DNA of 64,000 bases from assembly GCF_030009775.1 (NCBI RefSeq), contig NZ_JASCTH010000008.1, forward strand, positions 228,589 to 292,588. The letters are read 5' to 3'. Every line of letters begins with the position of its first letter. Positions within the stretch are counted from its first letter, which is position 1. The translations under genes and the position numbers were made by a program. The notes beneath the pieces were generated by a model. That model saw only the letters and a list, made by a program, of their open reading frames with translations, was not told the origin of the DNA and ran no database searches. Positions 8,231 to 16,079 of this stretch are shown piece after piece. The stretch comes from Actinoplanes sandaracinus (GTDB lineage: Bacteria > Actinomycetota > Actinomycetes > Mycobacteriales > Micromonosporaceae).

Positions 8231-8344
8231 GGTGAAGGTCAGCGCCAGCCCCCGGTGAAGGCAGCCCCAGCTCGCGGTGAGAGTCAGCGCCAGCCCGGGG
8301 TGAAGGTCAGCGCCGGCTCGCGGTGAGGGTCAGCCCCAGTGTGG
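8231..8344. repeat. Five tandem ~23-bp repeats
   Basis: Degenerate units starting GGTGA at 8231, 8254, 8276, 8299 and 8322 (spacing 23, 22, 23, 23), consensus about GGTGARGGTCAGCSCCAGC. The last copy contains the stop codon of the minus-strand hypothetical gene, so the array lies at the convergent 3' ends of two genes and may have spread from there. Confidence 0.8.
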
Positions 8345-8587
8345 CGGCCGGTCCTCCAGCAGGCGGTCGTCGTTGGACGAGGATCGCTCGCCCCAGCCGC
8401 GCTCGGTGTCGTCGCGAGTCTGGTCAGGCAACACCGCGGCCTCCTCGGACTCGAAGTCGACCTCGCGCTCGGCGTCGTTGTCCCGCTCAGGGTCATCCAG
8501 GATGTCCACGTCTACGAGGGTAAGCCGACAGCGGCGCAGCCGTCGTCCCCCTCCGGTTGTACCGTCGGTGAACGTGAGCTCCCCCAC
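8330..8587 (-). CDS. Conserved hypothetical acidic protein
   Basis: 85-residue acidic protein with no membrane segment. The C-terminus, TERGWGERSSSNDDRLLEDRPPHWG, is cited here only in part: the RGWGE and DRPPHW elements are, from memory, recurrent at the end of small actinobacterial proteins of unknown function, which is the main reason for accepting the frame. The middle (VDVDILDDPERDNDAEREVDF) is strongly acidic. The ATG at 8587 lies across the proposed start of the oppositely oriented gene, so the two starts overlap by about 14 bases and one may be placed wrongly. No function can be assigned. Confidence 0.6.
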   Translation of the reverse strand: MGELTFTDGTTGGGRRLRRCRLTLVDVDILDDPERDNDAEREVDFESEEAAVLPDQTRDDTERGWGERSSSNDDRLLEDRPPHWG

Positions 8588-8903
8588 CAGCGTCCCGGAC
8601 GATGACGACGCCTATTGGCAGCGCCCTGATCCGGCCGCCGAGCCGCTCGGCCGGCCCGAGTCTCCTCCGCCGGCCCGGCCTGCCGGCTATTCGGGGCCGC
8701 CACGTGCCGACCCGCCGCCCGCCGACTGGCGACCGCCGACGATCGCGCACCCGCCACCGCCCCGACGGCTTCCGGCGCAGAACGCCGAAGCCCTCGACGA
8801 GGCGGAGGGGTCCGCGCGCACCGTCACGTACGGCATCGGCCTGGTGGCCGGCGCGATCAGCCTCATCCTGGCCTGCCTGCTCTGCGCCCGCATCGTCTTC
8901 TGA
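8574..8903 (+). CDS. Pro-rich single-pass membrane protein
   Basis: About 109 residues: an acidic start (PDDDDAYWQRPDP), a long Pro/Arg-rich cytoplasmic segment, then one C-terminal membrane helix (YGIGLVAGAISLILACLLCA) that ends the protein. This is the layout of a tail-anchored protein. The start is uncertain: GTG at 8574 has a TACCGT hexamer 8 bases upstream that could give a leaderless transcript, while GTG at 8568 is closer to it. Neither has a ribosome site. It is unrecognised beyond its layout. It faces the DUF2231 gene across a strong shared terminator. Confidence 0.6.
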   Translation: MSSPTSVPDDDDAYWQRPDPAAEPLGRPESPPPARPAGYSGPPRADPPPADWRPPTIAHPPPPRRLPAQNAEALDEAEGSARTVTYGIGLVAGAISLILACLLCARIVF

Positions 8904-8934
8904 CGGCCCGTGCGCCGGGCACGACGCCCGGAAC

Positions 8935-8970
8935 ACCGCGCGCCGCCGGCCGGAGCCGGCGGCGCGCGGT
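8935..8970. terminator. Bidirectional terminator hairpin
   Basis: Perfect 16-base-pair GC-rich stem with a 4-base CGGA loop (arm ACCGCGCGCCGCCGGC). It sits between two convergent genes that end at 8903 and 8993. There is no U-tract, as is usual in high-GC actinobacteria. Confidence 0.85.
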
Positions 8971-8992
8971 CAGACTGCGGGACAGCGGACGA

Positions 8993-9472
8993 TCAGTAGG
9001 TGCCCCAGACCGCGGTCGCGCCCGAGTCTCCGGTCTCGTACAGGTAGTAGCCGCTCAGCACGGCCAGCACCACCAGCACCAGGGCGAAGCCGAGGTCGGC
9101 GAACTTCGGCAGGGCGCGGGGGTTGCGGGCGGTGAGCACGACCAGGGTCAGGCTGACGACGCCGAGCGCGAGCGTGAGCCAGAACGTGGTCGTGCCGTTC
9201 GCCATGTGCCCATCGAGGATGACCTTGCCGGGCGGTGAGACCCGCCCGAGGCTCAGCAGGCGGTTGTAGAACTCGGTGCCGGAGAGCATGGTGATCAGCG
9301 CGGCGATCGGCGCGACGATGGCCAGGAGCCCCACCGCCCATCCGATCTTGGGGCGCCAGGAGGCGACGAAGCCGTAGACGACCGCCCCCAGAGCGAGCAG
9401 GGGCACGAAGATGACGGCGGCGTGCAGCACAAGGACATGTACTGGCAAACCGTTTACCTGGTCTAACACCAT
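8993..9472 (-). CDS. DUF2231 membrane protein
   Basis: 159-residue integral membrane protein with about four helices (LVLHAAVIFVPLLALGAVVYG, WAVGLLAIVAPIAALITML, FWLTLALGVVSLTLVVL and LGFALVLVVLAVLSGYYLY). It shows the DUF2231 opening NGLPVHVLVLHAAVIFVPL with a conserved His in the first helix and another His (DGHMANG) between helices 2 and 3. Family members are often described as possibly haem-binding, and these His residues are the candidates. There is no ribosome site of note, and the gene stands alone between a shared terminator and a 248-base gap in which I see nothing. The role is unknown. Confidence 0.85.
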   Translation of the reverse strand: MVLDQVNGLPVHVLVLHAAVIFVPLLALGAVVYGFVASWRPKIGWAVGLLAIVAPIAALITMLSGTEFYNRLLSLGRVSPPGKVILDGHMANGTTTFWLTLALGVVSLTLVVLTARNPRALPKFADLGFALVLVVLAVLSGYYLYETGDSGATAVWGTY

Positions 9473-9720
9473 TCCTCCTCGATCCGGGCGGCGGCGGTCC
9501 GGGTGAAGGTCAGCTTAGGAGTTCTGTGACGGCGCAAACATCCCCCCGAGGTCAAGTCGTGATCGAACCGCGCCGTACGCGCCGGTAGGCGTGATCATCG
9601 CGAGTGCCGGTGATGGCCGCTTCGCCACGCTGCCGGCACCCGGTGACCCGTGCGGGCCCGGCCGGAACGCCGGCCGCCTCCTGACCGGCCGCCGGGCGGA
9701 TCCCGTGGCACGCTGGATGA

Positions 9721-10575
9721 ATGACGGGAGACGTGGGCCTGTTCGGACCGGACTCGGTCACCTGGAAACTGCACCGCGAGCCCATCCTGCTGCTGGGCGG
9801 CCTACGGTCGCTCTACCTGCAGGCGCTGCATCCGCGGGCGGTGGCCGGCGTGGCCCAGAACTCCGGTTACAAAGCCGATCCCTGGGGCCGGCTCGTCCGC
9901 ACCTCGGATTACGTCGGCACCGTGATCTACGGCAGCACCGCCGAGGTCGAGGCCGCCGCGAGCCGGTTGCGGCGGTTGCACGCGCGGATGTCGGCGGTCG
10001 ACCCGCTGACCGGTGAGCGGTTCCGGATCGACGAGCCCGGCCTGCTCCGCTGGGTGCACGTGACCGAGGTCGAGTCGTTCCTGACGACGGCCGTCCGGGC
10101 CGGGGTGCGGCTGACCGCCGACGAGGTGGACGGCTATTACACCGAGCAACTGCGCTCGGCCGAGCTGGTCGGGCTCGACCCGGCGAGCGTGCCGTCGACC
10201 GCCGCCGAGGTGGCGGCCTATTTCGAGGCGATGCGCCCGGAGCTGGGCCTCACCCGGGACAGCGCGGAGACCGCCCTCTTCCTCACGGTGCCGCCAGTGC
10301 CCCAGCACTGGGGTGGTCGCGCGCTGCGTCTCGGCCTCACCCTGGGCCCGGCCCGGTGGGCTTATCTCGGCATCGCCGGGACCGCGGTGGGCCTGCTGCC
10401 GAGCTGGGCCCGGAAGATGTACGGCGGCCTGGGCTGGCCGACCACCGACGTGGCGGCCGGCCTGTCCGTGCGCGGCATGCGGGCGCTCATCGCCGGGGTG
10501 CTGGCCGCTCTGCCCGAGCAGTACCGCGTGGCCCCGATCCGCCGTGCCGCCCTGGAGCGGGCCGGCCTGGCGTGA
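9721..10575 (+). CDS. DUF2236 / MpaB-type oxygenase family protein
   Basis: 284-residue member of the DUF2236 family, which includes latex-clearing protein and MpaB-like haem-b oxygenases. Seen: FGPDSVTWKLHREPILLLGG at the N-terminus, then LYLQALHPRAVAGVAQNS, where the His in ALHP is the conserved candidate haem ligand. A central LRWVHVTEVESFL has a second conserved His. RTSDYVGTVIYGS and a C-terminal helical bundle fit the family. It is likely cytosolic; no signal peptide is visible. The substrate is unknown. The gene stands alone, with its ATG at 9721 lacking a clear ribosome site. Confidence 0.85.
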   Translation: MTGDVGLFGPDSVTWKLHREPILLLGGLRSLYLQALHPRAVAGVAQNSGYKADPWGRLVRTSDYVGTVIYGSTAEVEAAASRLRRLHARMSAVDPLTGERFRIDEPGLLRWVHVTEVESFLTTAVRAGVRLTADEVDGYYTEQLRSAELVGLDPASVPSTAAEVAAYFEAMRPELGLTRDSAETALFLTVPPVPQHWGGRALRLGLTLGPARWAYLGIAGTAVGLLPSWARKMYGGLGWPTTDVAAGLSVRGMRALIAGVLAALPEQYRVAPIRRAALERAGLA

Positions 10576-10590
10576 CCGGACGCCAGGTGC

Positions 10591-11523
10591 TCAGGCGCTC
10601 AGGTGCTCGACCGCCGTCCACGGCTCCTTGGCCACCGCCTGGGCGCCGGCCGGGCACACCTTGCGAAAGTCGCACCACCCGCACAGCGAGCCCGGATTGA
10701 CCGGGAACTGCTCATCCGGGTCGGCGCCGGCAGCGACCGCCTTCTCCGCGGCCATGATGTCGAGCGCGGTCTCCTCGGCCCGGCGCACCTGACGGTCCAG
10801 CGACTCGGCGGTGTGCTCGTGGACGGCGACCACGCCGGTCGGCAGGTGGTGCAGCTCGACCCGGTAGCAGGGCCGCCGGAAGATGCGCTGGGCGGCGAAC
10901 GCGTACAGCGCGAGGGCCTGGGAGCCGCGGGCGTCGTCGGCGGAGAGCCCGGAGCGGCCGGTCTTGTAGTCGACGATGACGGCCTCGGGGCCGTCCGGGC
11001 CGACCCGGTTGTCGATCCGGTCGGCCCGCCCGTTCAGCGCCAGCACGCCGGTCTTCGCGGCGACGACCCGCTCGACGCCGAGGGGCTCCTCCTCCGGGTC
11101 GAGGGTGGCGACGTAGCTCTCCAGCCAGTCGAGGGCGCGTTGGTAGGTGGCCCGCTCCTGGTCGACGTCGCGGTAGCCCTCTCGCACCCAGGTGGCTTTG
11201 AGCAGGCGGGGCAGCACCTCGGGCAGGCGCTGCTCGGTGGGCAGCATGTACCAGTTCTTCAGCGCGGTGTGCACGCTGGCGCCGAGGGAGTTGTGCGCCC
11301 AGGGCGCGCCCTTCGGCGGGGTCGGCCGGTCGACGTACGAGTACCGGTACCGGCGTGGGCAGTCGGTGTACGTCCCGAGCTTGCTCGGTGTGCAGACGAA
11401 GAGTCGCTCGGGCATGCCGGCGAAACCGAGCTGCTCGGGGATCGCGGACTTGTTGACGGAGGACCCGGTGGCCCGGGAGCGGGTGGGGGGCACGGGAACA
11501 ATCCTGCCAGCACCCCCCGACAA
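10591..11523 (-). CDS. RecB/Cas4-like PD-(D/E)XK nuclease with Fe-S cluster ligands
   Basis: 310-residue single-domain nuclease of the RecB exonuclease superfamily. The active-site run is visible as LNGRADRID (first Asp), then EAVIVDYKTG (D-x-K). Four cysteines fit a 4Fe-4S cluster as in AddB and Cas4: one near the N-terminus (DCPRRYRY) and three near the C-terminus (LCGWCDFRKVC). No helicase domain and no cas genes are present, so CRISPR involvement is not indicated. Actinobacterial homologues of this length are widespread. The true start is uncertain: the first 35 residues are poorly typical and the conserved part begins near MPERLFVCTPSKL. It probably acts in DNA repair. Confidence 0.85.
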   Translation of the reverse strand: MSGGAGRIVPVPPTRSRATGSSVNKSAIPEQLGFAGMPERLFVCTPSKLGTYTDCPRRYRYSYVDRPTPPKGAPWAHNSLGASVHTALKNWYMLPTEQRLPEVLPRLLKATWVREGYRDVDQERATYQRALDWLESYVATLDPEEEPLGVERVVAAKTGVLALNGRADRIDNRVGPDGPEAVIVDYKTGRSGLSADDARGSQALALYAFAAQRIFRRPCYRVELHHLPTGVVAVHEHTAESLDRQVRRAEETALDIMAAEKAVAAGADPDEQFPVNPGSLCGWCDFRKVCPAGAQAVAKEPWTAVEHLSA

Positions 11524-11527
11524 AACG

Positions 11528-12145
11528 TCAGGGCAGCGCGGCGTACGACTGCACGAAGGCGTACACCGCGTCCGCGATGAGTTGCACCGCGATGGCCGCG
11601 AGGAGCAGCCCGGCGATCCGGGTGAGCACCTCGATGCCGGCCGGGCGCAGCATTCTGACGATCACCCCGGAGAAGCGCAGGACCAGCCAGACGGTCGCCA
11701 TCACGGCGAGGATGCCGGCCGCCAGGACCAGGTATTCGCCGGTGCCCTCGGCCCGCTGCACGTAGAGCATGGTGGCGACGATGGCGCCGGGCCCGGCCAG
11801 CAGCGGGGTGCCGATCGGGACGAGGGCGACGTTGCTGGTCCCGATCTGGTCCGAGGGCTCGTCGGTCTTTCCGGTGAGCAACTGCAACGCCACCAGGACG
11901 AGGAGCAGGCCACCGGCCGCCTGTAGGGCCGGGAGCTGGACGTGCAGGTAGTCCAGCAGGGTCTGCCCGGCGACGGCGAAGCCGATGATCACACCCAGGG
12001 CGAGCAACACAGCCTGGGTGGCGGCCCGGTTGCGGGCCTTCGCGGGCATGGAGCCGGTGAGTGCGAGGAAGACCGGGACCATGCCGGGCGGGTCCACGAT
12101 CACCAGCAGCGTCACGAAGAACTCGCCGAACAGCTTGACATTCAC
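11528..12145 (-). CDS. MarC family integral membrane protein
   Basis: 205 residues with six hydrophobic helices and the MarC (UPF0056) signatures FFVTLLVIVDPPGMVPVFLAL at the N-terminus and VALVPIGTPLLAGPGAIVA in the middle. Both have the Pro/Gly pattern of the family's pseudo-repeat. MarC proteins were once linked to multiple antibiotic resistance; that link has been withdrawn and the transported substrate is unknown. The gene lies 4 bases downstream of the nuclease's C-terminal neighbour on the same strand and could share its transcript. Confidence 0.93.
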   Translation of the reverse strand: MNVKLFGEFFVTLLVIVDPPGMVPVFLALTGSMPAKARNRAATQAVLLALGVIIGFAVAGQTLLDYLHVQLPALQAAGGLLLVLVALQLLTGKTDEPSDQIGTSNVALVPIGTPLLAGPGAIVATMLYVQRAEGTGEYLVLAAGILAVMATVWLVLRFSGVIVRMLRPAGIEVLTRIAGLLLAAIAVQLIADAVYAFVQSYAALP

Positions 12146-12196
12146 CCGAACAAGGTAGGTGTCGTGGCCGTCCCGCGCAGGCGGGTGCGGTGAGCG

Positions 12197-13072
12197 TCAC
12201 CCGAGCACGGGAACTCCGGTCGCTGCCGAGACGATTTTCTCGAAGGCCTCGGGATCGGTTCGGAAGGCTCCGAGCTGGACCGTCTTGTGCGTACCGTGGA
12301 AGTCGGAAGATCCGGTGACGACGATGCCGAGCCGTTCCGCCAGCGCCCTTATCTGCGCCCGCTCTGCGGGGGTGTGGTCCTCGTGATCGGCCTCCAGGCC
12401 GAAGAGGCCGGCATCGGCCAACTCGGCGATCAGCTCGTCGGGCACCACCCGGCCGCGCACCGTCGCCCGGGGATGGGCGAACACCGCGACCCCGCCGGCC
12501 TCGCGCACCGCCCGGAGAGCGTCGAAAACATCAAGATCAGATTTGGGTACGAAATAGCGCGAGCCCAGCCAGGCGGACGCGAACGCCTCATTCGTGGTCT
12601 TCACCAGACCGGCCCTGATCAGCGCCTGCGCGATGTGCGGCCGCCCCACCGAGCCGCCGGCGGCATACCCGTGCACCTCACCCCAGGTGATCGGCACGCC
12701 GTCGGCCCGCAGCTTTTCCACGATCTTCTCGCCGCGTCGCTCCCGGTCCTCGCGCAGCCGGACGAGCTCCGCCGCGAGCACCGGCTCCGCCGGGTCGAAG
12801 AGGTAGGCCAGCAGGTGCAGCGGGATCGCCGGTTCCACCCCGTGCCAGCGGCAGGACAACTCGGCGCCACGGACCAGCCGCAAGCCCTCGGGGCGGGCCG
12901 CGGCGGCCTCGTCCCAGCCGCCGGCGGTGTCGTGGTCGGTGATCGCCATGACGTCCAGCCCGGCGGACGCACCCGCCCGGACCAGCTCGGCCGGCGTCAG
13001 CGTGCCGTCGCTGGCGGTCGAATGACAGTGCAGGTCGATACTGGTCACCACTGTGACGCTACCGTCGGGCAC
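12197..13072 (-). CDS. PHP-domain metal-dependent phosphoesterase
   Basis: PHP-fold hydrolase of about 285 residues, similar to the YciV/TrpH (RNase AM) group that removes nucleotides or phosphate from 3',5'-bisphosphates and short RNA 5' ends. Metal-binding motifs are visible: DLHCHSTASDG near the N-terminus, AITDHDT, a later GVAVFAHPR, and GSSDFHG near the C-terminus, giving the usual His/Asp set. The start is uncertain. GTG codons at 13051 and 13048 give the compact N-terminus VTSIDLHCHS expected for the family. The longer ATG-like start at 13072 adds seven residues without a ribosome site. Confidence 0.9.
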   Translation of the reverse strand: MPDGSVTVVTSIDLHCHSTASDGTLTPAELVRAGASAGLDVMAITDHDTAGGWDEAAAARPEGLRLVRGAELSCRWHGVEPAIPLHLLAYLFDPAEPVLAAELVRLREDRERRGEKIVEKLRADGVPITWGEVHGYAAGGSVGRPHIAQALIRAGLVKTTNEAFASAWLGSRYFVPKSDLDVFDALRAVREAGGVAVFAHPRATVRGRVVPDELIAELADAGLFGLEADHEDHTPAERAQIRALAERLGIVVTGSSDFHGTHKTVQLGAFRTDPEAFEKIVSAATGVPVLG

Positions 13073-13091
13073 GGTCGCGGGCCGGCACAGT

Positions 13092-13907
13092 TCAGGCGTC
13101 GTCGCCCTCGTCGTCCTTGCCGAGCCGGGCTTCCACCGCCTGGGGCTCGTACATCTCCTCGACCACGCGGAGGTAGAGCTCGTTGGGGTTGGGCAGGTGC
13201 TTGACCTCGCGCAACGCCTGGTCCTGGCCGGCCGACTCGAGGACGAAGGTGCCGTAACTCAGCATGCGGCCGAGGGCGGACTGTTCGTACTTCATGTCGG
13301 TCACCCGCAGGAGGGGCATCATCGCCACCTTACGGGTGATGATCCCGTTGACCACCATCACGCGCTTGTTGGTGAGGATGAACCTGTCGAAGTACCAGTC
13401 GAAGACCTCCCACGCCACCCAGCTGATCACGCCCAGCCAGATCAGGACGGCGACGGTGACCAGACCGTCGACCTCCTGCTTGGTCAGGAAGCCGGCCAGG
13501 TAGCCGAGCACGAGCGTGGCGGCGGCGCCGATGCCGATCGGCTTGGCGAGGTGGATCCAGTGTCGTTTCCACTCGCCGCGATAACGCTCAGTGGGGAACA
13601 GATAGCGGGCGACCAGCGTGGTCGGCTCGTCCTCCAGCGGGAGGAAACGCCGGGGGCCACCACCGCGGTCGAGCCCTTCCAGCTCCTCGGGCGTGAAGCT
13701 GGGAGCCTGATACTCGTCGGTCTCGTCATAGAGGTCGTCGGGTGAGCGGCGGCGCCGCGCGAACGCCGGGTCGTCCTCAAAGGAGGCGGCGTCAGGGTAA
13801 TCAGGATCGTCGTCGAAGGCGGGGTCGCGATACCCATAGCTCTCATCGTCGTCCTGAGGGCGACGGGCACCCTCACCTCGCGGGTCGCGCGGCTCACCAG
13901 GATCCAT
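13092..13907 (-). CDS. bPH2 (DUF304) domain membrane protein
   Basis: 271 residues. The first 90 are acidic, Asp/Glu/Pro/Tyr-rich and probably disordered. Two membrane helices follow (about residues 120-140, IGIGAAATLVLGYLAGFL, and 147-165). After them comes a bacterial PH domain with the pattern WYFDRFILTNKRVMVVNGIITRK, which is characteristic of bPH2/YdbS-like proteins, then a short charged tail. Such proteins sit in the cytoplasmic membrane with the PH domain inside; their ligands are unknown. A 52-residue membrane peptide is encoded just upstream on the same strand with only a 9-base gap, and the two probably form an operon. Confidence 0.85.
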   Translation of the reverse strand: MDPGEPRDPRGEGARRPQDDDESYGYRDPAFDDDPDYPDAASFEDDPAFARRRRSPDDLYDETDEYQAPSFTPEELEGLDRGGGPRRFLPLEDEPTTLVARYLFPTERYRGEWKRHWIHLAKPIGIGAAATLVLGYLAGFLTKQEVDGLVTVAVLIWLGVISWVAWEVFDWYFDRFILTNKRVMVVNGIITRKVAMMPLLRVTDMKYEQSALGRMLSYGTFVLESAGQDQALREVKHLPNPNELYLRVVEEMYEPQAVEARLGKDDEGDDA

Positions 13908-13916
13908 GTAGAGATG

Positions 13917-14075
13917 CTATGCGACGAGGTCGGTGAAGAACGTGCCGAAGCCCTCGGCGATGTCAGCGATCGTGCCTCCGAGTGACTCGAAAACCGACGC
14001 GGCCGATCTCGGGTTGAAGGCGATGAAGAAGATCAAGAATGCAATGCCAAGCCAGGTGAGGACCTTCTTGATCAT
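13917..14075 (-). CDS. 52-residue single-pass membrane protein
   Basis: Short gene coding for M-I-K-K followed by a membrane helix (VLTWLGIAFLIFFIAF) and an amphipathic Gly/Ala/Asp/Phe-rich tail ending FFTDLVA. From memory, peptides with this MIKKVLTWLGIAF start and SLGG..DIA.G tail are conserved in many actinobacteria, always without assigned function. GGAGGAG lies about 13 bases and AAGG about 6 bases before the ATG. The spacing of 9 bases to the bPH2 gene downstream suggests co-expression. It may be a small membrane-protein partner of the bPH2 protein, but that is inference. Confidence 0.8.
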   Translation of the reverse strand: MIKKVLTWLGIAFLIFFIAFNPRSAASVFESLGGTIADIAEGFGTFFTDLVA

Positions 14076-14205
14076 GGCGGGCCTTCTCCTCCGGTGCGGG
14101 TTGCGTTCAGCGCCGCGGCAATACTGACGGTATCAGCTTCGTCGCTTCGTGTGAACAAAGTGGCCAGAAAGTCGATTGCCATAGCTACAGGTCACACCTT
14201 AGGGA

Positions 14206-14868
14206 TCAGGCCCTGCCATGCAGGTACGGCGACGGCGCTCCGAACACGAGCTCGGGCGGCACACCCTCGGAGAGGTCGTGCAGGACGACGTGCTCCGCGA
14301 GAAGATAGCCCGCACTCGCGGGCCACGCTACCGCATAGAGCCACATTCCCTTTGCCTCACTCACGTAGGCGCTTCGATCTTCGGGTGACTTGACACACCA
14401 CAGTGGAGTCGGATGCCCAGCCGCCTTGATCTTCGCATGTGGACCGGCGTGCGAACCACGGTCGGCCAGCGCCTCGGAGAGCAGATGCCCGGGGTCGATC
14501 CCGGGTATCCCGGCGAACCTGGTGCCCAGGCCCACGCCCGGCTGCTCGGCGATCAGGACCAGGTCCGCGGGCCCGCCGCCGAGCGGCTCCGGACCGCTGC
14601 AGGCGAGGGCCGTCGCCCGGACCCCGGACCGGTCGTCGCCCGACCAGCCGACGCCGGTGACCATCCACCCGGCGGGCAGCGGCCACGGGCACCACAGCGG
14701 GATCCGCTCCGCGCTCGTCGCCGATTCCCGCAGCACCGTTCCGACTATCTCGGCGCTGATGTGCTCGGCGACGTGGAACGGCGGAACGTCGCCACAGTCG
14801 TCGCACCGCCAACTGCTGTGCATCAGATCCGGCTTCCGGACCTGAGCGGCACATCTGGGGCAACTCAC
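14206..14868 (-). CDS. DUF6758-type conserved hypothetical with zinc ribbon
   Basis: About 220 residues. The N-terminus is a zinc ribbon: SCPRCAAQVRKP followed by WRCDDCGDVPP, two CxxC pairs about 20 residues apart. The remainder is a globular domain with IPLWCPWPLPAGWMVTGVG and a C-terminal LLAEHVVLHDLSEGVPPELVFG, which matches a family seen throughout streptomycetes and relatives (DUF6758, from memory). No enzyme motif is visible. The start is uncertain: GTG at 14868, just before SCPRC, is chosen because homologues begin a few residues before the first CxxC. GTG 14880 and longer starts are possible. Confidence 0.7.
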   Translation of the reverse strand: MSCPRCAAQVRKPDLMHSSWRCDDCGDVPPFHVAEHISAEIVGTVLRESATSAERIPLWCPWPLPAGWMVTGVGWSGDDRSGVRATALACSGPEPLGGGPADLVLIAEQPGVGLGTRFAGIPGIDPGHLLSEALADRGSHAGPHAKIKAAGHPTPLWCVKSPEDRSAYVSEAKGMWLYAVAWPASAGYLLAEHVVLHDLSEGVPPELVFGAPSPYLHGRA

Positions 14869-14945
14869 TGTGACACCCACACTCCATACCGTGCTGGTCG
14901 CGCGGCGCTCCGTCAAGCGAATCGGCGGAAGACGGGCCTATCCAG

Positions 14946-15593
14946 TCACTCCGGGGGCGGTCCGGCGTGTGCGCGGACCCAGGCATGCATGGCGATCCCG
15001 CTGGCGACCCCGGCATTGATCGAGCGGGTCGAGCCGTACTGCGCGATCGAGAAGAGTTGCGCGCAGGCCTTCCGGGCCGGCTCGGACAGCCCGGGCCCCT
15101 CCTGGCCGAAGAGCAGCACGCACCGGCGCGGCAGCGTCGTCGTCTCCATCGGGCGGGAGCCGGGGAGATTGTCGATGCCGATGACCGGGAGGTCCGTGGA
15201 CGCGGCCCAGGTCACGAAGTCCTCGATCGTCGAATGGTGCCGCACGTGCTGGTAACGGTCGGTGACCATGGCGCCGCGGCGGTTCCACCGGCGCTGGCCG
15301 ACGATGTGGACCTCCGCGGCCAGGAAGGCGTTGGCGTTGCGCACCACCGTGCCGATGTTGAAGTCGTGCTGCCAGTTCTCGATCGCGACGTGGAAGTCGT
15401 GGCGGCGGGTGTCGAGATCGGCGACCACGGCCTCACGGGTCCAGTACCGGTAGCGGTCCACCACGTTGCGCCGGTCGCCCTGCTCCAGCAACTCGGGATC
15501 CCAGTGGTCGCCGACCGGCCGGGCACCCATCCAGGGACCGACACCGACTTCGATGGATCGATCATCGCTGGTTTGGTCGCCGTCCGCCGTCAT
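14946..15593 (-). CDS. SpoU/TrmH family RNA 2'-O-methyltransferase
   Basis: 215-residue SPOUT methyltransferase that transfers methyl from S-adenosylmethionine to a ribose 2'-OH of tRNA or rRNA. The three family motifs are present: NIGTVVRNANAF (motif 1, with catalytic-type Arg), VLLFGQEGPGLS (motif 2) and SIAQYGSTRSINAGVASGIA (motif 3, the knotted SAM-binding loop). There is no N-terminal substrate-binding domain of the L30e type, so the RNA target cannot be read from sequence. A TAGCCT hexamer 8 bases before the ATG suggests a leaderless transcript. Confidence 0.92.
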   Translation of the reverse strand: MTADGDQTSDDRSIEVGVGPWMGARPVGDHWDPELLEQGDRRNVVDRYRYWTREAVVADLDTRRHDFHVAIENWQHDFNIGTVVRNANAFLAAEVHIVGQRRWNRRGAMVTDRYQHVRHHSTIEDFVTWAASTDLPVIGIDNLPGSRPMETTTLPRRCVLLFGQEGPGLSEPARKACAQLFSIAQYGSTRSINAGVASGIAMHAWVRAHAGPPPE

Positions 15594-15601
15594 GGGGCGT
15601 T

Positions 15602-15607
15602 AGGCTA
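15602..15607 (-). promoter_or_regulatory. Putative leaderless -10 element for the SpoU gene
   Basis: On the minus strand TAGCCT (TANNNT type) lies 8 bases before the ATG at 15593. No ribosome site is present, consistent with transcription starting at or next to the ATG. Confidence 0.45.
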
Positions 15608-15771
15608 CCGACTCGACCACGGGTCACCATCAGGTGATCATGGGATGCGGCTGGCCGAACGAAACCGGCAGGGGACGCAATGAGCGGCGGGGCCCTCCCC
15701 GGCACCCGCCGCCCACGCTCTGTTGGGAAAGAGTTTGCCTTACCGTCCGTATCCATGTGAAGGACTTTCAG

Positions 15772-15789
15772 ATGTGAGCCAGCTCACAT
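15772..15789. promoter_or_regulatory. CRP/FNR-type palindrome TGTGA-N6-TCACA
   Basis: ATGTGAGC-CA-GCTCACAT is a perfect 8+2+8 palindrome containing TGTGA-N6-TCACA, the CRP consensus core, without a mismatch. It lies in the 486-base gap between the divergent SpoU gene (179 bases from its start) and thioredoxin gene (291 bases from its start). The rest of that gap shows no gene or other clear element. Confidence 0.6.
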
Positions 15790-16079
15790 TTAGGTTAGTT
15801 AACTGTTTCAGGATCCTCTCGGGATCGCTCCCACACGCGGGGCGCAACCTGGTCAAATCGCCTGGATGACATGATCGGATGCAGAATCGTCAACTCGATC
15901 GTGTCGGCAAGCAGACACCAAGCGCCTACATTCAGTTACCATTGGTCGCCCATGGTCGTTTGACGATCCGAAATCCCGAAGGGTGCCGTACACCACGTGT
16001 CGCGGCGCCCGGTACGGGAATGATGAGTGGGTGCCCGGAGTTTCACCCGACGAAAGCGATTCCCGCAGACGGAGGCATC

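Noticed and set aside
7481-8344. CRISPR array
   Set aside because: Both repeat arrays are directly tandem with no unique spacers.
10591-11523. Cas4-like nuclease as sign of a CRISPR locus
   Set aside because: No cas genes or direct-repeat-spacer arrays are nearby; the protein fits the widespread actinobacterial RecB-like family.
15781-15800. Iron box TTAGGTTAG next to the CRP-like palindrome
   Set aside because: Only one half of the 19-base IdeR/DmdR consensus is present; the second half does not match.
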